A stretch of 64,000 nt of DNA, from assembly GCA_932294295.1 (NCBI GenBank), contig OW028578.1, forward strand, positions 36,743,685 through 36,807,684, in the 5' to 3' direction. The notes below the pieces were generated by a model that did no database searches, was not told where the DNA came from, and saw only the letters and a list, made by a program, of their open reading frames with translations. Position numbers and translations under genes: made by a program. This DNA comes from Alitta virens (Eukaryota > Annelida > Polychaeta > Phyllodocida > Nereididae). Below, piece after piece: positions 35,534 to 45,626 of this stretch (within the stretch, counting starts at the first letter, position 1; each line of letters starts with the position of its first letter).

Positions 35534-35837
35534 GGGGTGGGGGCCTAGCTAAGTGGTAGCGTGCTGGGCATCCAACCACTGGATCCCGGGTTTGATTCCC
35601 AATCAAGCCTCAGTTGGATGGCTGTTTCATCCCTCATCTCATTGCCATGGTCACTACCTGTCCTAATTAGCCCATCAGGTGCAGAAACACAGGAAATAAA
35701 GCCCAACATATGGTTTCTAAGTTGGATGGCTGTTTCATCCATCATCTCATTGCCATGGTCCCTGCCTGTCCTAATTAGCCCATCAGGTGCAGAAACACAG
35801 GAAATAAAGCCCAAAATATGGTTTCTCATCTCATCAG
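35534..35837 (+). repeat. SINE-A copy 5 with tandem tails
   Basis: Head with A box (TAGCTAAGTGGTAGCGTGC) and B box (GGTTTGATTCC), then bodies starting at 35609 and 35717 and the stub of a third at 35825: the same exact 108-bp step as copy 4. The frame open on both strands here is SINE sequence. Confidence 0.88.
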
Positions 35838-36106
35838 AAATATGGCCTTTTCCACCACTACCACCTTTGGCTTAGAATTATGGAAATATTATTATAATCA
35901 CCTTTAGCCAGACTATTATATATATAAAAACTGAAATTGCAGGTAAAATTAAAGTACATTAGGTAATAATATTTGCTGCAAAAAAGCAAACTATAGAAAA
36001 CTAACGAAAAAAAAAAAAAATTTAACAAATTATCTCACAAAATTGCCTTATTCTGCCACATAAGCAAAATCAAATCATCCTTCAATTTATCTAACATGCT
36101 GTTATT

Positions 36107-36125
36107 TCTTACGTTGCTAGGCGAC
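36107..36125. promoter_or_regulatory. X-box-like site
   Basis: CGTTGCTAGGCGACG resembles the inverted-repeat RFX X-box (GTTGCTAGGCAAC type). No downstream exon was recognised. Confidence 0.25.
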
Positions 36126-36489
36126 GGAACAGAATGCTGCAGTAACAGAGAGACTAAGGCTGCCTCAGCCTTCAGCAGTATCTCCCATCATTGCTGATTG
36201 ATTGTGATACCTCCAAAACAAATGCCAACTTATCATTTTGCTACTTTTCTGCTATCTTTTTTATTCTTTTTATTTATAGTTCTTGTTCTGAGGCACACCT
36301 GTTCTGATCTTTTTTTATTTTTTATCATTTTTTATTTCTTGATAGTTCCAGACTTTGTAAGTCAAGGTGAAGTACCAGACATACGCCACACATAGCTTCA
36401 GTTTGTTGACTTAGCAGATTTTAATTCTATAAAAGATCAAAGATAGGAAAGAGAAGAGAATTTGTATGGTTTTATATATCAGGAAATTG

Positions 36490-36680
36490 TGCTCAGTCGG
36501 TCAGTCAGTCAATCAGCACGTCAATCAGTCATTCAGTCAGTCAGTCATTCAGCTAGTCAGTCAGTCTGTTTATCTTTCTATCTGTCGGGCTCTCTATCTG
36601 ATTATCTATCTATCTATCCATCCTGAGTTGTCTTCCATACTATACTATCTATCTCTCTATCTATCTATCTAACTATCTCT

Positions 36681-36748
<68 letters not shown>

Positions 36749-36857
36749 ATATCTATCTACATATCTACCTATCTATTTATCTAACTGTCTATCTATCTAT
36801 CTATCTATCTGTCTGTCTGTCTATGTATCTATCTATGTATCTATCTATGTATCTATG

Positions 36858-36892
<35 letters not shown>

Positions 36893-36908
36893 TATCTATC
36901 TAATTACA
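36490..36908. repeat. (CAGT)n then (CTAT)n microsatellite
   Basis: CAGT-type units at 36490-36565, then CTAT and CTGT units to 36908. The same two-part organisation is seen at 30241 and in miniature at 11155. Confidence 0.95.
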
Positions 36909-37127
36909 GTCTTTCTTCTTTAGTTGCTGTTTTTCCCACACTTAAAGCCAAAGTTTGGTTTCTATATTTTTGAAAATTCCCCTGCCCCTGCTTAGATTAA
37001 CACGGGCTCATTTGATTTTTTGTATAGCAAATATCTTACATTGATTTAAAATAAGCCGAAAAGCTGTACATAATGTTTGAGGGCTTCCAGGAATATAACA
37101 TCTAAATTTAATAATCTACAGGTACCT

Positions 37128-37278
37128 AATATTCTGTGTCTTCGCTGAAGCAAGTCAAAAACCCCACCCACGCGGTAAGCCTCAATGTGTAACATGGTGT
37201 GAACTCCAAGCAGACTTATCATCTCATCATTACATCTGCCTAGTTGCCAGCCATCTGAGTTGACTCAGCTTCAGACCA
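37128..37278 (+). repeat. SINE-B 3' fragment
   Basis: Has the 3' half of the body (CTGAAGCAAGTCAAAAACCCC, GTGTAACATGGTGTGAACTCC, ATCATTACATCTGCC) in plus orientation; the head is absent. Confidence 0.65.
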
Positions 37279-37287
37279 GCAAAGAGC

Positions 37288-37675
37288 ACAATACAATACA
37301 ATACACTGTAATTAAATAAATTGATACAATACAATACAACAAAATACAGTAAAATACAATACAATACAAAAAATTAAAATTAAATTAATACAACAATGCA
37401 ATATAACAAAATACAATAAAAAAAAATATATAAAAATAAATAAATACAACACAATACAATACAATAAAATACAACACAATAAAATAAAATACAATAAAAT
37501 AAAATACAATGCAATACCATAAAATACAATACAAAAAGTTAAAGTTAAATAAATACAACAAAAAACAATACAATACAATACAAAAAGTTAAAGGTAAATA
37601 AATACAACAAAATACAATACGATACAATACCATACAATACAATACAATACAATACAATACAATACAATACAAAAT
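37288..37675. repeat. (ATACA)n pentanucleotide repeat
   Basis: About 390 bases of ATACA/ATAAA pentamers with three AAAAAGTTAAAGTTAAAT-like interruptions spaced through the array. The Ile/Leu/Tyr/Cys-rich minus-strand frames are repeat translations. Confidence 0.95.
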
Positions 37676-38203
37676 GACTGAGTCATAACCTGCAAAATAT
37701 GATTGTCTAGTGCCTAGAAGTTCTACATTACAAAAAGTAACTTCCTCAGCACTTGTAGACCAGTTAAAAAGATCCCACTCATTTGAGGGGGTGGGTGGCG
37801 TTCCTGAGGTTCATAGAGATGCTCTATAAATTCTACTCGGTATAATATACATCATAAAAAGCATGAAAAAATAGCAAAAACACATTTGAGCAAGACCAAA
37901 ATGTTATAAAAACGGATGGGGGTGTTGGTATTGTGTTAACTAGCGTCTGTGTAGGAATGCAGTAAAACTTCATTTTTAACAATATGATTTACTTAATGTC
38001 AGTTACCCTACTTGCAAATATACTTCTTCATTTTGGCCATTAATATTTATACTTTGTTATTTGGGTTATATTTATTTAGGTATATAATATATTCCGTATA
38101 TTGTTTAGCTGTACTGTATCATTAAGTTATATGCCTTAACATAACTCCATAGCTCTTCATTATTTCATATTTTCACTATATTGTTTAATCGTCTTCTTTT
38201 ACC

Positions 38204-38730
38204 AGCAGATGCCAATAGCAGACGTAACGATGAGTTGATAAACCTTGATGCCATAATACGCCATGCATGGGGTCTTTTACATGGCCCACCGTAGACACCA
38301 AGTAGACAGATAGATAGATAGATAGATAGATTGATAGATTGATAGATTGATAGACAGACAGATGGATAGATAGACAGATAGACATATAGATAGATAATAT
38401 AGATGGATAGGTAGATAGATATGGAAAGTGCAGCTCTCTAAGGCAAGTTCTTGTGACTAGAGAGGGTTAGTTGATGAGGTGAGAAAGACAGAAGACCATG
38501 CATGTTATGTATTTACCCCATGGGTCGGGTCCTTGACTTGCCTCAGTAGAGTAAGCACAGACACGGAATACAAGGCACCTCCAATTTAATGTCTCATGTG
38601 ATCAACATCCAGCTGCTGGGATGTAGCTCATGCAGAGTGCCCGGGCTGCGGATTGAACCCGGGACCTTTAACAGAGCTGGTCAATGTGGAATTGACGTAT
38701 GCCTTAACCATTAGGCCACACAGCTGACTC
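38204..38730 (-). repeat. SINE-B copy split by (GATA)n
   Basis: 38204-38300 and 38425-38727 carry SINE-B sequence on the minus strand. The latter includes a clear tRNA-like head complement (GGATTGAACCCGGGACC, CCTTAACCATTAGGCCAC). A GATA microsatellite lies between; either two copies side by side or one expanded at its tail. Confidence 0.75.
38302..38425. repeat. (GATA)n microsatellite
   Basis: GATA with GATT and GACA variants, adjoining the SINE-B tail. Confidence 0.9.
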
Positions 38731-38734
38731 ATAT

Positions 38735-40040
38735 TTGACTAAATGAATAACTGAATAACTCAAACGATTGATTGACTGACTGATTGAAGGAAAAAATGAC
38801 TGACTCACTGACCAACTAACTGACCAGCTCTTAACTTATTAGTGAATAAAGAACTGTTACAGACTCCCAAAAAGAAAGTTACCTAAATGCTCTTTCAGTG
38901 AGCTTTACCTAATCTTTGAACCTGTTTCAGTGCTCAATTCATCTTAACTGCTCAGCTCTTCATCTATTTGCCTGTTTCTAACTCTCTTTAATCTTAACCA
39001 CTAGACTTGACTGTAACTTTAGACTCCTGTAGACTGCAGCTGCATGCAGTACCTGTAGCATCCTTGGCTAGAACTGCATAGAAGCCCAACAAATCTAAAC
39101 ATCTACACTTCTAGGAATGCCAGGAAGTTACCCAACCGGTGCAGCTAATTAGCAAAGAGACCTTACTGAAGTCTGCACTGATTTTTCCTTCTTCTGTTCT
39201 GTGAGTTATTATTGGAGTGTAAGAATATGGTGTTCGATGCATCGATTATGCTGGGGTAATTCAAGATGTTTTCTCAGCTCAAAATTTTCATATTACAATT
39301 TCATTAAAACAAAGCCAAAAGAGGATTTTCCAGATAGAGTGGGGTACAAAAATACCCAATTACCAATGGAAAACAATATGTCTAACATGATATTATTTCA
39401 TGATTTATTAACTGTTAGAATGGAAAAACACTAACGCCTTCAGGGTTTAATATGAAACGTTGGAGTTGATAAAAAAACCTCTTGAATTAAACCAGTGTAA
39501 TCCATGAGATATCTTTGATATTAGATAATAAATATTTTTGGAATAATAGCAATAGATATCATTTGTAACAGGTAGTCGGTGGCTTTAGTAACTTATATGG
39601 TCAAAAATATTGTGAGAAATAATCTTATAAATTGTGAATAATTTATGAAAATATATAGTGGATATACAACATCACAATTCAACACATCTTCCATATTTGC
39701 TGTATATTACAAAATGAGTGCATATAATATCATCTGAAAATATGAATGCAAATGACCTTTTATCATCTCATGATAATTCCCCACTATCATATAATTCATG
39801 CACTGTTGTTATGCAGTGGTGCCCTCTGGCTATGTGTATGTAGAACTTGGCTCATCCCCCTAATTCTGACACACTCTGTGGTACCGTACATAATAAAGTA
39901 GTTTACTGTTGGCTGTGCTGAAGTAAGGTAGGACAATGTATGTTTAATTTCTAGAATACAAAAATTTATTAGAGAAAATCTATTTTCTCGAAAATGTAAG
40001 ATCGTTTATTATTGTGTGCATTTATTATAAACAGTGTATA
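38735..40040. other. Gene-free stretch
   Basis: A GACTGATT-type simple run at 38760-38830, then unique-looking AT-rich DNA. No exon supported. Confidence 0.35.
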
Positions 40041-40044
40041 TGTT

Positions 40045-40150
40045 GTAGTAGTAGTAGTAAAATTTTATTTAGTGTCGTTTCAATTCACGGAATCACATAC
40101 ATTGTTCAAGACAAAATACACCAACTAAGCAAAAGCTTCTGTACGACAAA
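40045..40150 (-). repeat. Retroposon 3' end with (CTA)n tail
   Basis: On the minus strand the segment ends AATAAAATTTTACTACTACT, i.e. a poly(A) signal followed by a trinucleotide tail. The source element is not identifiable. Confidence 0.45.
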
Positions 40151-40169
40151 CTAATATGAATAAAAAACT

Positions 40170-40480
40170 AATTTATTTATTTATTCAAATATATTTAAAA
40201 ACAGGATAACAACATTCAGACAAAGCTGTTTTTCAAGTTGGTCCTGTTACAAAAAAACATAAAAAACGATCATGAAAATATATAAATATATACATAAAAG
40301 ACGTATAAAAATAAGAGCAAGTTAAAAAAACATAAAGCACCACTTAGGAGCAATTTTTCTAAGTTTGAATTTGAACATATTTAAATTACTATCACATTTT
40401 AAATCTGCAGGCAAAACATTCCATAATCTACCAGCTGTGGATACAAAGTTGTCTCCTCAAACTAATCTAATAGGCTAAAA
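40170..40480 (-). pseudogene. Non-LTR retrotransposon C-terminal fragment
   Basis: The minus strand reads DNFVSTAGRLWNVLPADLK and MFKFKLRKIAPKW before a stop. The LWNxLP motif is typical of the extreme C terminus of many LINE reverse transcriptases. A 3' UTR and an (AATAA)-type tail follow to about 40170. Confidence 0.7.
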
Positions 40481-40929
40481 ATATATATTATATAAGCGAT
40501 TAGAGGTCTTATTTTTGGATCGTGGTGTATATTAAAGTTATTCTGATAGTCATTACACTTATTGCAGCAATTTAGTGATGTATGTTCATCTTAACTTAAT
40601 CATTTAATTCTGGGGAATAGAATCAGAATATCTTTTATTAATGTCCTTTCATAAACAAGTAGTAAACTAAAAAAGTAGTGTATATATAGTAGAAGATGAG
40701 TTTCATTGTTTAATGAGGTGTATAAAATGGAATGATATCCGCTTAAACTTATTCCAAATTGCTTGTAAATACATCGAGGGCTTCACTATTTTCCGCTGAA
40801 AAATTCTTACAAATATTAACAACTAAGAACACTAACCTTAACTTTGCTCTTGGTAAATTTCTACAGGTAGCATTAAAATTAGAAAGTAAAATATAAACGT
40901 TTTATATAAATAGTAATTTAATGTCTCCT

Positions 40930-41472
40930 GGAACTGAGTGGCTGGCGGCACATTGACGAAACTGCTTCCATGTGTGTATGAATTTGTACATTAAATTTTG
41001 TATATTTGTAAATATCTACTATTGTATGTCACTTCATATTGTATGTCACTTCCTATTGTATGTCACTTCATATTGTATGTCAACATTCCCATCTCATATT
41101 GTATATCACTTCATATTGTTTACCATGTTGATAGCAGTTAGGAGTACATCATGTATATATATATCTATATATCTTATGCTTAGTGTTTAGTATTGTTATT
41201 GAACCTGAATTGTTGTGCTAAAACTATTTGTTGGTGCTTTTTTAAACAGTATTATTACTATTATTTGTTTAGTTCCGGGTGCTTTAGAATTTCTTAGACA
41301 GACTATGTAGCGTTGATTAGTATTAATCATAATATAGCTCTACTTATTTAATTATTTTAATTGTTGATCCATGTATTTCTATTATCTTTTTATGTTTTGC
41401 CTTTTATTATCTTGTCATGCTGACAAATGTATCAATTTGATATTTAGCTGTCAATAAAAATCTATATATATA
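40930..41472 (+). repeat. LINE 3'-end copy
   Basis: The last bases read GACAAATGTATCAATTTG, then GTCAATAAAAATCTATATAT, the 3' signature shared with 15425 (minus), 44280, 53095, 62700 and 63550. Inside is a 17-bp tandem (TATTGTATGTCACTTCA), about five copies at 41019-41120. Confidence 0.6.
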
Positions 41473-41624
41473 AATATTTAATTCATTCAATTGCAATAAG
41501 ACAATCCTTTACTTGCGATAGGATTTGATAACTCTTGATTTTAGGAGATAATTTTGGAGCTTGATTAGTTTACCACCAGGTGGCGTGTGGTATCCATAGC
41601 AGTGTAGCTTAGTGTGGTTATACT

Positions 41625-41705
41625 CCACCTAGATAGCTTCCTATTGTTCCAAGAGGGATATAACAAAATCGTTAGTTAACTCCCTCCTGAGTGCAAACTG
41701 TACTT
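41625..41705 (-). repeat. GGAGGGAGTTAACT repeat, copy 2
   Basis: Reverse complement of 16940-17035, including CAGTTTGCACTCAGGAGGG. Abuts SINE-B. Confidence 0.5.
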
Positions 41706-42014
41706 TAAGATAGATAGACAGATAGATAGATATGGAAAGTGCAGCCCTCTAAGGCAAGTTCTTGCCACTATCGAAAGTTGATTGATGAGTTGGGAGAGAG
41801 GAGGAGTCCACCCATTTTACACATTTACCCCATGGGTGGGATCTTTTACTTGCCTCAGCATAGAAATTGAGTACAAGGGACCGCCAATTTAATGTCTCAT
41901 CCAACGACATCCGGCTGGGATGTTGCTTATGTAGGGTTGCCCACTACCCGGGATTGAACCCAGGTTTGCCAGAGGAGCAGGCAAGCATCTTACCACTAGA
42001 CCACCCAGCTGCCT
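41705..42014 (-). repeat. SINE-B, best-preserved copy
   Basis: Starts with (GATA)n and GGAAAGTGCAGCCCTCTAAG and ends with a clear tRNA-like head. Reversed, this reads GGTGGTCTAGTGGTAAGATG (A box) and GGGTTCAATCC (B box). About 300 bases; the most complete template for the family in the window. Confidence 0.85.
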
Positions 42015-42094
42015 TTAATTGCTCAATAACAGCAGTTTAACAAATAAAACAATCAAGCAAATTAGTAAATATGTCTAGTGGAGTATAACTTAGT

Positions 42095-42200
42095 TATATC
42101 CCTCATAATCGGGAGTTAGCTAACATTTTTCTTCTTTAGCATCAAAATATAACCCAAAAAAAAATGTTAGTTAAATCCCTCCTATTCGGGATATAACTAT
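42095..42200. repeat. GGAGGGAGTTAACT repeat, copy 3 (inverted pair)
   Basis: AATCGGGAGTTAGCTAACATT and, 40 bases on, AATGTTAGTTAAATCCCTCC form an inverted pair, hinting that the repeat is a foldback element. Confidence 0.5.
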
Positions 42201-42441
42201 TACTTGCGAGCCACTTTTTAAGATCTTACTGTAACAAGAATATCTGGACATGTTTAAATAAATCAGCCTGCTTGCACCTGTATATTAATAGCACGAAATA
42301 TCATTAAGATAAGCACAACAGATATATGCGTCTATGTAGTGGTTTAGTATATATAATATTGGTTAGGAATTATCAGAAATGTCATCGGCAACTAAAATGA
42401 CAAATTTGATGTTTTAACGTTTGTAGGTGATTCACGTCAGG

Positions 42442-42760
42442 TATAGCTAGACAGGCATAACTGTACAGCGTGCATTGCGCAGAGCCCTGGGTTAGCCACT
42501 GGGGTTCGAGGTGGTGGTGTATTAGTGCTTTACGTCCTGAATTGCTGCACCTGATGGGCTAATTAGGACAGATAGGGACCATGGCAATGAGAGGAAGGTT
42601 GAAACAGCCATCCAACTTAGGCTAGACTGGGAATCGAACCCAGGACCCAGTGGTTGGAAGCCCTGCCACTGAGCTAGGCCCCCACCCTCTGGAGTTCGAG
42701 GTCTTTACCCACAGTGTTACCGCCATGCCACAAGGAGGCCCAGGAACACATTTGAAGACC
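42442..42760 (+). repeat. GCCCTGTGTTGGCC repeat split by SINE-A
   Basis: The left part (GCGCAGAGCCCTGGGTTAGCC) ends at 42511 and the right part (TCTTTACCCACAGTGTTACC) resumes at 42702. SINE-A copy 6 sits between. Other copies at 49169, 50103, 53222 and 60116. Confidence 0.75.
42512..42688 (-). repeat. SINE-A copy 6, nested
   Basis: Reverse orientation: B box complement GGAATCGAACCCAGG and A box complement CTGCCACTGAGCTAGGCCC. Flanked by a 13-bp target-site duplication with one mismatch: CTGGGGTTCGAGG (42499-42511) and CTGGAGTTCGAGG (42689-42701). Confidence 0.9.
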
Positions 42761-43185
42761 TTTTGTACATTATTTGATTGTGGTTTATAACACCACTAAA
42801 ATAAATTTCATAACAGTATGGGATAAACCTATCGTAATGTTAGTTGAAACCAGGGTTGGACTTCAACCCGGGTGAAATTAATTTTACCCAACACAGCAGG
42901 TAAAACTTGGGTATAACCCGGACAATATGAGTTTAACCCGGGCAAAAATGGGTTAAACCTTGGGAAATTTCACCTACAAGCTAACTGCATGGGATTCCAA
43001 AATAGTAGAAATACATACATGTCATAAAATCATCCAACATCATCTGTGCAAAGTTTAGCCAAAAAAGAAAAATTGTGTTAAATATGTTATTGTCTTTGCT
43101 GCTTAAGGTTTGCACCTTTATTACTCATGACAACTAGTAAATTATGGTTTTTAACCCAGGTTTAACCCACTTTGGGCAGAATGTC

Positions 43186-43329
43186 TACATGGCCAAATGA
43201 GCCACGTGCGTTTTCCATGAGTAGGATAAACGCATGGAAAACGCATGGTTTTTGTCTGATTAAAATGAGGCGAAAACCATGCATTTATCCAAACGCATGG
43301 AAAACGCACGTAGCACATTTGGCCATGTA
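43186..43329. mobile_element. TACATGGCC hairpin MITE, copy B
   Basis: TACATGGCCAAATGAGCCAC to CACATTTGGCCATGTA, 144 bases, with the internal CATGGAAAACGCATGG arm. TA at both ends. Confidence 0.8.
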
Positions 43330-43550
43330 TTTAACTCAACCTGGGTTTAATATGGGTTTAACACTGGTTAAGCCCAGTGGGTGGGTTAAATTTGCCAACC
43401 TTAGTTGAAACTCTAGGTGCCAACCAAAAGGTTCACTTTTTCCATTCTCAACCAGCAATATTGTAGTGGCAAAAATCTGTACATAACTTAGTAAAAATAA
43501 AATTGGTACATAGGATTTATCAATGGCAATAGCTGCAGCCAGTGCTTGTC

Positions 43551-43870
43551 AATATAGTTTTTCACTGAGCAGCCCTGAATTCAGCGAGTCATAAGTCTTT
43601 TGTCTTCTCTTATTACTAATTTTGCTTTTCAGACATAGCAGGTCATAACTGATTCCATAAATATAATTTTCTCAGAAAAATAACTAAAATCCACTAAATT
43701 TTTAGATGTCAAATATACATTAAAATGCACTAAAAATACTGCTGCCAGGATGCACTTTGCTTCAGTCAATCACAGTCAAGGGCAGGAACATTTTCAGCCA
43801 ATTGAATTGCAGTATTCTGTCGTAGCCACCTGGTGGAAATACAATTAAACTTTTGTGAAAATCCACTATT
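43551..43870 (+). mobile_element. CACTGAGCAGCCC MITE, copy 4
   Basis: All internal landmarks are present (AATGCACTAAAAATACTGC, CCAGGATGCACTTTGC, CCACCTGGTGGAAATAC), ending GAAAATCCACTATT. Confidence 0.7.
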
Positions 43871-43879
43871 ATCAAGGAA

Positions 43880-44312
43880 ATCTCTAACAGTGCAGCTTAA
43901 ATAACTGGGTAGGTTCTTTAAAACAAAACATAATCTCATCTCACTGAGCTCCCTACATACCGACTGCAATACAAGCGACACTACGCCAGAACTCTGGAAC
44001 AGTTGTCACTGTGACATTTTTTTGTACTATTATAGATCAACTGGGACCAGAAACTATTACTCAATCACTTAGTTACTAATTAAATTAATGTATATATATT
44101 TAGCTTTATTTTCACAATTCATCAATTTTCTGACCATGTATATAGTTTATGTTATGCTATTATTTCACAACCAGTATTGTTCTAATACTGAAATTGCATG
44201 TATTGTTAAAACTGTAGTTGTTCAATTTGTAGTATTTGTTTATTGTGTATGACAAATGTATCTAACCATGATTCCAAAACGTCAATAAAACATTATATAT
44301 ATTTATTATCTG
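43880..44312 (+). pseudogene. LINE C-terminal and 3' UTR fragment
   Basis: One plus-strand frame reads TTPELWNSCHCDIF and stops near 44070, resembling the LWNS motif at LINE C termini. The 3' UTR ends GACAAATGTATC, then GTCAATAAAACATTATATAT, matching the shared LINE 3' signature. Confidence 0.6.
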
Positions 44313-44392
44313 GACAGTGCTGTGTCAATGACTGGGTAGCTTCTATATATTATCTGGACCGTGCTGTGTCAATGACTGGGTAGCTTCTATAT
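44305..44392. repeat. 44-bp tandem duplication
   Basis: Two adjacent copies of TTATCTGGACMGTGCTGTG...GGGTAGCTTCTATA, differing by about one base. Confidence 0.85.
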
Positions 44393-44659
44393 TATTTGAG
44401 ATGGTAACTTGGGGAGCTTTCGGTGAATTCATATGTATTGACCCTATTGACATATCACCTTTGATGTCAGACAGTTAATCTGATAGAATGGTGATCTCCA
44501 ACCGATAATCTGATTGGCTGGCCTCCGTTAGGAATGCACAATTATTCTTTTGTATTGTGTCAGCAGACTCTTCGTTTGTTTATATAGATTTTTTTTTTTC
44601 AGTTGAATTCAAATTCAACATACCTACTAGTAACTGATGCAAATTATTTTGTATTTTCA

Positions 44660-44680
44660 GGTTATGAACATTAGGTGACA
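44660..44680 (+). promoter_or_regulatory. Splice acceptor and start context of the FN3 gene
   Basis: TTTTGTATTTTCAG ends at 44660, 20 bases before the ATG at 44681, so the transcript probably has an upstream non-coding exon. A GTG six bases earlier is in frame but is not a eukaryotic start of choice. Confidence 0.55.
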
Positions 44681-45355
44681 ATGGCAGCTAAGGCGTCCGT
44701 GTTGTTGGGACTATTTTCAATATGGCTGTTCACTGCCTATTCTTCCGCTCAGAACTCTACGGCGGATCTTTTTGAAACCACTGAAGCCCCATATGTTTCA
44801 ACAGAGCCACCTGTATTTTCTCTCAAACTCCAACATATAGACAGTTCCACATCTTATATTCAGTTTAACTGGACTGTGCCGCGTAATTACGAAATCAAAT
44901 ATTCCATTGTGCGCAGCAATAGAATTGATTCCGATGCCATTACCACAAGTCCAGAGTTGACTGAGATGGAATATCTCATTGAAGACTTGCGAAAGGAAAC
45001 ACAATACAACGTCTGTGTCACGGTATACAACGAGGGAACTGAATACCACGAACACGAGGAATGCGACACCTACGAGACCATAAAACTGATTCGAGCTGAC
45101 AGCCTGCTCGCTCTCTTCGGCGTGATTGGATTTCTCATTCTCTGTATCTTGGGCGGCTACCTGTGTTGGAAATACCATCACGCAAAGCAAGCTAAAAAAG
45201 AAGAAGAACCTGAGGAAGGTGAGAATGCTAAACTAAATAACGCCAACGGAAATCCTGTTTCAATCGAGGACCCGGATATTCCGTTCATCACCCCACCACC
45301 GGATGAGCTGAGCCCTGAAGATCGCCAAGTATACGAAGCTGCTGCTAAAGTGTAA
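44681..45355 (+). CDS. Type I membrane protein with one FN3-like domain
   Basis: Intronless coding sequence, 224 residues. Residues 1-23 form a signal peptide (LLGLFSIWLFTAYSSA). About 45-134 form a fibronectin type III-like domain: the core Trp64, a YEIKYSIV strand (70-77), the LIEDLRKETQYNVCVTVYN strand-loop-strand typical of FN3 (99-117), and a Cys112/Cys128 pair like that in the FN3 domains of many LRR membrane proteins. N-glycosylation sites are at Asn25 and Asn63. A transmembrane helix at 141-163 is followed by a basic stop-transfer (KYHHAKQAKK) and a ~60-residue acidic, Pro-rich tail with PFITPPPDELSPEDRQVY, offering possible SH3/WW and Tyr sites. Probably a cell-surface adhesion or receptor-like protein; no specific orthologue recognised. 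Confidence 0.85.
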   Translation: MAAKASVLLGLFSIWLFTAYSSAQNSTADLFETTEAPYVSTEPPVFSLKLQHIDSSTSYIQFNWTVPRNYEIKYSIVRSNRIDSDAITTSPELTEMEYLIEDLRKETQYNVCVTVYNEGTEYHEHEECDTYETIKLIRADSLLALFGVIGFLILCILGGYLCWKYHHAKQAKKEEEPEEGENAKLNNANGNPVSIEDPDIPFITPPPDELSPEDRQVYEAAAKV

Positions 45356-45399
45356 CAAGCAAATTATCAAATTATCTTAGAAAAAGTATCGTAAGAATT

Positions 45400-45626
45400 T
45401 CAAGGACTTTTGTTTGACCTTGAGCATCCAATTACTTCTCACGGTCATTCGGTTGAAGGTCGTATCATGCTAAGTTAAAGTTTCAAGGCCTTGAGTATAC
45501 AATTACTTCTCAAGGTCATTTGGTTGAAGGTTGTATCATGCTCAGTTAAAGTTTCAAGGTCTTTTGTTTGACCTTGAGTATCCAATTACTTCTCAAGGTC
45601 ATTTGATCGAAGGTCGTATCACACTT
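45400..45626 (+). repeat. Three tandem ~75-bp units in 3' UTR
   Basis: Each unit contains GACCTTGAGTATCCAATTAC-like sequence, then TTCTCAAGGTCATTTGG and AAGGTCGTATCA. The middle unit lacks the TTTTGTTTGAC segment, so lengths are about 81, 70 and 76 bases. Starts about 45 bases after the FN3 stop codon. Confidence 0.85.

Noticed and set aside
35545..35875. Overlapping frames of about 100 codons on both strands with internal repetition
   Set aside because: They read the tandem SINE-A bodies; the protein repetition is the 108-bp DNA period.
37312..37672. Two overlapping 90-codon frames rich in Ile, Leu, Tyr and Cys
   Set aside because: Translation of the ATACA pentanucleotide repeat.
43172..43408. 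78-codon plus-strand frame
   Set aside because: Runs through the TACATGGCC hairpin MITE and its flanks.
44798..45190. 130-codon minus-strand frame
   Set aside because: Shadow of the FN3 gene, which has the signal peptide, transmembrane helix and better codon pattern.
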